Origin: CAZMLC01 sp964567125
Lineage (GTDB): Bacteria; Verrucomicrobiota; Kiritimatiellia; RFP12; UBA1067
NCBI GenBank assembly: GCA_964567125.1
Contig: CAZMLC010000018.1
Location: 1 to 38,289 of the forward strand
Length of the DNA: 38,289 nucleotides
Direction of reading: 5' to 3'
Position numbers and translations under genes: made by a program. Under the pieces are notes generated by a model. The model was not told where the DNA came from. It ran no database searches and saw only the letters and a list, made by a program, of their open reading frames with translations. Within the stretch, counting starts at the first letter, position 1. Each line of letters starts with the position of its first letter. Below are positions 33,721 through 38,289 of the stretch, in pieces.

Positions 33721-34581
33721 ATGTATTGGATTGGCCCACATGTCTCCGCAGCAGGTGGAGTTTCGCAGGCACCTGCGCATGCGCGGGCGCTCGGTGCAAC
33801 CGCGTTTGCACTCTTTGTGAAAAACCAGCGGCAGTGGCAGGCTGCCCCGCTTGCAGAGGCTGAAATCGAGGCATTTCACGCAGCGATGAAGGCCGGGGAC
33901 TATACGGCTGAGCAGGTGCTCCCCCATGCGGGATACCTGATCAATCTGGCCAATCCGGACGACGAAAAACAGCTCGTCTCGTTGGATTCCCTGCTCGATG
34001 AAATGACGCGTTGCGCAGCCCTCGGTTTGCGCTACGTCAATTTTCATCCGGGCAGCCATCTGCGCCTCATTACGCCTCAGGCCGCGTGCGAGCGGACAGG
34101 GCAGGCGATCAATCGCGCGCACCAGCGGATTGCCGATGTTGTCCTGGTGGTTGAGAATACGGCCGGCAGCGGCGGGAATATCGGGTCAACGTTCGACGAG
34201 TTGCGCATGATCCGCGACACCGTGGATGATCGGTCGCGGCTCGGCTTCTGTCTGGACACCGCGCATGCACTGGCCGCGGGGCACGATATCCGGACCTACG
34301 ATGGCCTGCTGTCGATGATCGAGAACTTTGATCGTATCGTGGGCCTTCAGTATCTGCGCGCCATGCATCTGAACGATTCCAAGGTCGGTCTCAATGCGCA
34401 TGTGGACCGTCATGAATCCATCGGCAAGGGCGCCGTGGGCGTGCCGGCTTTTGAAGCGATCTTTGGCGATGCGCGGTTTGAAAACATGCCGCTGATTCTG
34501 GAGACACCTAACCCGGATATCTGGGCGGAAGAGATCCAGATGCTCAAGGATTTTTCCACGAAGAAACAGGTGCGCGGCTAA
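33721..34581 (+). CDS. nfo: Endonuclease IV
   Basis: This 286-residue AP endonuclease cleaves abasic sites and damaged 3' ends. It is a TIM barrel with three zinc ions: ligands sit in HVSAAGG (His7), INFHPGSH, ENTAGSGGN, the DTAHALAAGHD block, HLNDSKVGLNAHVDRHESIGKG and the closing ILETPN. All family blocks are complete, and the length agrees with the usual 280-285. It starts three bases after recA. No Shine-Dalgarno of its own is required, as it is coupled to recA. Confidence 0.96.
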   Translation: MYWIGPHVSAAGGVSQAPAHARALGATAFALFVKNQRQWQAAPLAEAEIEAFHAAMKAGDYTAEQVLPHAGYLINLANPDDEKQLVSLDSLLDEMTRCAALGLRYVNFHPGSHLRLITPQAACERTGQAINRAHQRIADVVLVVENTAGSGGNIGSTFDELRMIRDTVDDRSRLGFCLDTAHALAAGHDIRTYDGLLSMIENFDRIVGLQYLRAMHLNDSKVGLNAHVDRHESIGKGAVGVPAFEAIFGDARFENMPLILETPNPDIWAEEIQMLKDFSTKKQVRG

Positions 34582-34662
34582 GGCGTTCAATGCCAATCGC
34601 CGCATAGCGGACTCAGGCGAAAGCCTCCCCCTGATGAGCGGAGGCGCAACGAGGAACACGTC

Positions 34663-35610
34663 ATGAAAAAAGCAGTCTGGTTGTGCGGACTACTCGGGTT
34701 CACCCTGATTGCGCGCGCAGAAACCCTTTCTCCGGAAATGATGAGCCAGGTGAAAGCCTCGCTCCAGAAGGGCGTGAACTGGCTTCAAGCCCAGCANNNN
34801 NNNNNNNNNNNNNNNNNNNNNNNNNNNNNNNNNNNNNNNNNNNNNNNNNNNNNNNNNNNNNNNNNNNNNNNNNNNNNNNNNNNNNNNNNNNNNNNNCTGA
34901 TGCCTGCGATTCTCAAGGCGCGCGCCTATATCGCCTCGTCCCAGCATTACGGCGATGATTCGCACGCTGGCGGCTTCGGCTACGATCAATCCGCGCGCCG
35001 CCTCTATACGGATCTGAACAATACCCACTATGCGCTCGACGCGATGCGCCGCACGCAGGCCGCTGAGGATTTCCGTCCTGCAGGCGAGAAGCGCGTGGAT
35101 GTCAATTGGGATTCCGCGCTGAAATATGTGGAGCGCATGCAGAATACCGAGGGCGAGACCAAGGGCGGCTTTGCCTACAATACGGTCGATCCTAAAGGCG
35201 GCACCGTCACGAATGCGCAAGGCAAGATCACGCTGCTCGCCTACGGCAGCATTAGCTATGCGGGGCTCCTCTCCTTGATCCATGCGCAGCTGACGCCCAA
35301 CGATCCGCGCGTCCGCGCCGCGTTGGACTATGCCAGCAAGCATTGGACGCTGGAGGAGAATCCGGGACAGGGCCAGCAGGGCCTTTACTTTTACTACAAC
35401 ATCATTTCGCGGGCCTTGTCCGCTTCGGGCGTTGAGGAAGTCCGCGATACGATCCGTTGGCGTGAAGCAATCGTGCGCAAAGTGCTGGCACTGCAGAACG
35501 CCGATGGTTCATGGGTCAATGCGAACAACCGCTGGTGGGAGAACGATCCGGTCCTGGCAACCTCGTATGCGCTTTTGGCGCTGGAATTCGCTAGCGGGTT
35601 GACGCGTTAA
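34663..35610 (+). CDS. Exported prenyltransferase/squalene-cyclase repeat protein with scaffold gap
   Basis: The protein has a signal peptide (MKKAVWLCGLLGFTLIARA) and then repeats of the alpha/alpha toroid found in terpene cyclases and prenyltransferases: LQKGVNWLQAQ, GGFGYDQSARRLYTDLNNTHYALDAMRR, GGFAYNT, ISYAGLLSLIHAQ, QGLYFYYNIISRAL and the closing DGSWVNANNRWWENDPVLATSYALLALE. The acidic DxDD catalytic motif of true squalene-hopene cyclases is not visible in what remains. This is probably a structural or substrate-binding relative and not a cyclase. The gap at 34797-34896 hides an unknown number of residues; the frame is kept only if 100 is the real size. Confidence 0.75.
   Translation: MKKAVWLCGLLGFTLIARAETLSPEMMSQVKASLQKGVNWLQAQXXXXXXXXXXXXXXXXXXXXXXXXXXXXXXXXXXLMPAILKARAYIASSQHYGDDSHAGGFGYDQSARRLYTDLNNTHYALDAMRRTQAAEDFRPAGEKRVDVNWDSALKYVERMQNTEGETKGGFAYNTVDPKGGTVTNAQGKITLLAYGSISYAGLLSLIHAQLTPNDPRVRAALDYASKHWTLEENPGQGQQGLYFYYNIISRALSASGVEEVRDTIRWREAIVRKVLALQNADGSWVNANNRWWENDPVLATSYALLALEFASGLTR
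34797..34896. other. Scaffold gap (100 N)
   Basis: Exactly 100 N residues lie inside the toroid-repeat gene. Unlike the gap at 25366 the flanks are not identical. Confidence 0.97.
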
Positions 35611-35694
35611 TACGCGTGCGTGATCCGCTGACCAGCAGGTGCTCAACAGCATCCGCTGATTCGTTTTGGGTGTCCTGAAAAAAAGGGAGCGGCG

Positions 35695-36144
35695 ATGCGC
35701 AATCCACGCGTGGAAGAGTGGGAGGAAAAACTGGATCAGCTGCTACGTCGCGTCACGGTGCAGCTGGAAGAGCGTTTCAGCGATTTCGCGCTGCGGCATC
35801 CCGCGCGCCTGCCACACGGTGCAACCGATAATCCGCAGAACGATGGCCTCTTTCGCATCACCGCCACCTTTACGCCGGGATTCGGCTCGCAGCTGGGCAA
35901 GGGTTATGTGCTGACGATTGAACCCGTGACGCTGGAGCGGTTTCGACAGGAAGCCTGGCAGAAGATCGAGGATTTCGCCTGCGCACAGATTCGCGCAGGA
36001 CTCGAAGCGGCTCTGCCCGGTCGCGGGCTGACGCTTCAGCGCGATGGTCAGGTCTGGAAGATCGTCGGGGATTTGTCACTCGATCATGAAGCCAACAATG
36101 AGGATCAAAACTCTTTACCTCCACGAAGTGGATTGATACAGTAA
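35695..36144 (+). CDS. Hypothetical protein
   Basis: This 149-residue soluble protein of unknown function starts with MRNPRVEEWEEKLDQLLRRV, a probable amphipathic helix. It then has alternating strand and helix segments (FRITATFTPGFGSQLGKGYVLTIEPVTL, RGLTLQRDGQVWKIVGDLSLDHEANN). AAAGGGAGCGGCG precedes the ATG. No known motif, membrane span or signal peptide is seen. It sits between the toroid-repeat gene and cardiolipin synthase with gaps of 84 and 58 bases, so operon membership is possible. The composition is like its neighbours, giving no sign of transfer. Confidence 0.6.
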   Translation: MRNPRVEEWEEKLDQLLRRVTVQLEERFSDFALRHPARLPHGATDNPQNDGLFRITATFTPGFGSQLGKGYVLTIEPVTLERFRQEAWQKIEDFACAQIRAGLEAALPGRGLTLQRDGQVWKIVGDLSLDHEANNEDQNSLPPRSGLIQ

Positions 36145-36157
36145 CGCTATTCAGGGC

Positions 36158-36179
36158 GCACCGTCGTTAGCGACGGTGC
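36158..36179. other. Hairpin upstream of cardiolipin synthase
   Basis: GCACCGTCG (36158-36166) and CGACGGTGC (36171-36179) form a perfect 9-bp stem with a TTAG loop. It lacks a T-run on the plus strand, so it is not a normal terminator. Confidence 0.5.
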
Positions 36180-36202
36180 CTCCGCAAAAAAAGAAAGCGC
36201 GC

Positions 36203-37711
36203 ATGGAAACGGTTCTCCATTACATACAGACGCTCTCCACCTCTGAGTCAATCGGGCTCGGTACGATCATCCATGTGATCATTGCGTTTTGCATCATTCT
36301 GCATGTGCTGACAAAACCGCGCGCGGCACACATCTCCATCACGTGGATCTTCATCGCCGTGACGTTGCCTGTTGTCGGACTCATCGCGTATATCCTCTTC
36401 GGGATCAATTCGATTCCGCATAAGGCATGGAAGAAGCAGACGTCCGACCGTTCGTTCAAGGCGTGTCAGGATCAAGTAAATGGTCCTTTGGCGTCGGTGA
36501 GCAGCTATCGAATGAATTATTCCGTCACCGCAGGCTGGGCCGCGGAACCCAAGATGCTCGAACATGTTTTAGGGCATTTGTCACCGACGCATGCACTACT
36601 CACGGGAAACGCGATTGAGATCATTCCCTCGGGGATCGGTGCGCTGGAAAGGATGTTCGATGCCCTTGCGCAGGCCAGAAATCACATTCACCTCTCCACC
36701 TATATTTTAAACGACGATGCCGTGGGGCTTCGGTTGATGGATGTGCTGGTCGAACGTGCTCGCGCAGGCGTCACCGTGCGCGTGCTGTACGATGCCTTTG
36801 GCTCGCTGGGTCCGCGCTGGCGCGGTTTTTTCCGCCGCTATCGGGGCATTCCGAATTTACAGGTGATCGGTTTTTCGCAGGCCAATATTCTTAAAGGCAA
36901 GTTCCAGTTTGCTCTGCGCAACCACCGCAAGATCCTTGTGGTGGATGGATCCACGGGCTTTCTGGGCGGCGTCAATTTTCACGATGTCTACCTGTCCGGA
37001 CAACGGCAGGGCGGAACGCTGGATTATCACTTTGAGGTGCGCGGTCCCGCTGTGCTGGAACTGCAATATACCTTTTTGCGCGATTGGTTCTACATGACGG
37101 ATGAAACCGCGGAGGAGTTGCTGACCCCCACGCACTTCCCTGTTCCTGAAATCGCAGGTGAGTACGTCGTGCGGTTACAAAATAGCGGCCCGACGCACGA
37201 TGAAGCGGACCATGCACTGGATGCTTACTTTGCCGCCATCAATGCCGCGCAGAAACAGGTTGTGCTGGTAACCCCTTACTTTGTCCCGCCGCACAGCTTG
37301 ATTCTTGCGCTGCGGCATGCGGCGTTCCGCGGCGTTGATGTGCGCATTCTGGTGCCCAGCGTGAACAATCATTTCGGTACGCAGATGGCCTCGCATGCGA
37401 TTTACAGCCCACTGCTCACCTCCGGTGTACGCATTTTCGAACGGCGCCCGCCCTTTATGCATACCAAGCTGGCGATTGTCGATGACAACGTCGCGCTGAT
37501 CGGCAGCGTCAATGTGGATCCGCGAAGCCTGATGCTGAATTACGAAACCAATCTAGCTGTCTTCAATGCTGATTTCGCTGCCCGTCTACGGCAATCGATC
37601 CAGTTCGACTTTGACCATGCGGACGAAATTTTCTATTCAGCGTGGCGCTTGCGCTCAAAGAAAAAACAGCTACTTGAAAACTTCTTCTATCTCTTTCATC
37701 CCATCGCATAA
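36203..37711 (+). CDS. cls: Cardiolipin synthase (phospholipase D superfamily)
   Basis: This 502-residue membrane enzyme joins two phosphatidylglycerol molecules to cardiolipin. Two N-terminal helices (about 20-37 and 46-67) anchor it. Two HKD motifs follow: HRKILVVD (His241, Lys243, Asp248) and HTKLAIVD (His420, Lys422, Asp427), each followed by the GGVN/GSVN strand. The order and length match the ClsA group. I begin at the ATG at 36203; a GTG at 36176 would add nine residues and overlap the hairpin. Confidence 0.93.
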   Translation: METVLHYIQTLSTSESIGLGTIIHVIIAFCIILHVLTKPRAAHISITWIFIAVTLPVVGLIAYILFGINSIPHKAWKKQTSDRSFKACQDQVNGPLASVSSYRMNYSVTAGWAAEPKMLEHVLGHLSPTHALLTGNAIEIIPSGIGALERMFDALAQARNHIHLSTYILNDDAVGLRLMDVLVERARAGVTVRVLYDAFGSLGPRWRGFFRRYRGIPNLQVIGFSQANILKGKFQFALRNHRKILVVDGSTGFLGGVNFHDVYLSGQRQGGTLDYHFEVRGPAVLELQYTFLRDWFYMTDETAEELLTPTHFPVPEIAGEYVVRLQNSGPTHDEADHALDAYFAAINAAQKQVVLVTPYFVPPHSLILALRHAAFRGVDVRILVPSVNNHFGTQMASHAIYSPLLTSGVRIFERRPPFMHTKLAIVDDNVALIGSVNVDPRSLMLNYETNLAVFNADFAARLRQSIQFDFDHADEIFYSAWRLRSKKKQLLENFFYLFHPIA

Positions 37712-37732
37712 AATAATTCCACGGAGAACACC

Positions 37733-38289
37733 ATGAACGTCTTACTCATCAATGGAAGTCCGCATCAGAACGGCAGCACGTTTACGGCGCTGAATGTGAT
37801 TGCGGAGGCGCTGCACGAAGAGGAAATCGAAACCTCCTTTTTTCATCTGGGAAATAAGCCCGTCTATGGCTGCATCGCCTGCGCGCAGTGCAGTGCGACC
37901 AAGCGCTGCGTCCTGACGGGCGATGGGGTCAATACGCTGATCGAAGCCATGGCCAAGGCGGATGGAATCATCGTCGGTTCGCCCGTCTATTATGCCGGGC
38001 CGAATGGCGCCTTGTGCGCCTTGCTGGACCGCGCCTTCTTTCTGAAGGATGATCTCTATGCGCATAAACCCGCCGCCGCGATCGTCGTCTGCCGCCGCGG
38101 AGGGGCAAGCAGCGCCTTTGACCGGCTGAATAAATATTTCACCATCGCCAACATGCCGGTCGTCTCGTCGCAATACTGGAACGCCGTGCATGCCTCGACC
38201 CCCGCCGATGTTTTGCGGGATCGCGAAGGCGTGCAGATCATGCGCGTGCTGGGCAAGAATATGGCCTGGATGCTCAAATCCCTGAAACA
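37733..38289 (+). CDS. Iron-sulfur flavoprotein-like FMN reductase, 3' truncated by the window edge
   Basis: The frame opens at ATG 37733 (ACGGAGAAC upstream) and stays open to the last base, giving 185 codons. The N-terminus MNVLLINGSPHQNGSTFTAL is the flavodoxin-fold FMN-phosphate loop. A compact cysteine motif C-x2-C-x2-C-x5-C (GCIACAQCSATKRC at about residues 47-60) matches the [4Fe-4S] signature of archaeal and bacterial iron-sulfur flavoproteins, and SPVYYAGPNGALCALLDR is the FMN ring-binding loop. The protein probably transfers electrons between ferredoxin and small acceptors. The C-terminus and stop codon are outside the window. It starts 21 bases after cls. Confidence 0.83.
   Translation, partial: MNVLLINGSPHQNGSTFTALNVIAEALHEEEIETSFFHLGNKPVYGCIACAQCSATKRCVLTGDGVNTLIEAMAKADGIIVGSPVYYAGPNGALCALLDRAFFLKDDLYAHKPAAAIVVCRRGGASSAFDRLNKYFTIANMPVVSSQYWNAVHASTPADVLRDREGVQIMRVLGKNMAWMLKSLK

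Noticed and set aside
32836..34122. 428-codon minus-strand frame opposite recA and nfo
   Set aside because: Spans two real genes in antisense; not supported by any motif.
34663..35610. True squalene-hopene cyclase
   Set aside because: Signal peptide, short length and no DxDD motif in the visible part argue for a toroid-repeat relative instead.

Overview
The window looks like a chromosomal segment of a free-living anaerobic bacterium of the PVC group, most likely Kiritimatiellota or a nearby Verrucomicrobiota lineage, from a draft (probably metagenome) assembly. The reasons are an Na+-pumping decarboxylase beside a GTP-type PEP carboxykinase, a secreted beta-strand repeat protein without a barrel, secreted pectin-type glycoside hydrolases under an XylR-like regulator, alpha2-type GlyRS, and AICAR transformylase without its cyclohydrolase domain. 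Taxonomy is inferred from gene content only. Two runs of exactly 100 N mark scaffold gaps.

Layout. 1-3100: end of a beta-propeller gene, a DedA membrane protein, glycyl-tRNA synthetase with a strong terminator, and tRNA-Glu. 3142-6046: a B12-binding radical SAM protein, then on the minus strand an AT-richer nucleotidyltransferase/small-protein pair and a cupin. 6116-12266 (minus): glmS-glmM-left-handed beta-helix protein-ettA, a hexosamine-phosphate run followed by a translation factor. 12399-13670 (minus): stand-alone AICAR transformylase. 13926-14999: Cu/Zn-type permease. 15136-17566: a tight operon of DRTGG, CBS+GHKL ATPase, DRTGG and PHP phosphoesterase, resembling the regulatory genes that accompany [FeFe] hydrogenases elsewhere, but no hydrogenase is in this window. 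17567-18251: AT-rich non-coding leader with two stem-loops. 18252-21550: oadB-oadG-oadA, facing pckG (21691-23622, minus) across two back-to-back terminators; both act at oxaloacetate or the pyruvate/PEP node.

23826-26417 (minus): secreted beta-strand repeat protein whose frame is broken by two G7 tracts and a scaffold gap. 26620-26835: a 31-codon, highly basic ORF that would be almost leaderless, then tRNA-Cys and a terminator, then an M20 peptidase. 28327-31151 (minus): two secreted glycoside hydrolases (clan GH-A-like and GH28-like), divergent from an XylR/AraC-type regulator; the shared intergenic region carries a 20-bp near-perfect inverted repeat that is the obvious operator candidate. 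32683-34581: recA-nfo DNA-repair pair. 34663-38289: exported terpene-cyclase-fold repeat protein, a small unknown protein, cardiolipin synthase and the start of an iron-sulfur flavoprotein-like FMN reductase.

The window is mainly housekeeping. Its more unusual items are the orphan DRTGG/GHKL/PHP cassette, the radical SAM protein with CX4CX2C cluster spacing, the basic micro-ORF fused in transcription to tRNA-Cys, the regulator/hydrolase inverted repeat and the split purH. I found no CRISPR array, insertion sequence, phage or obviously new defence system.
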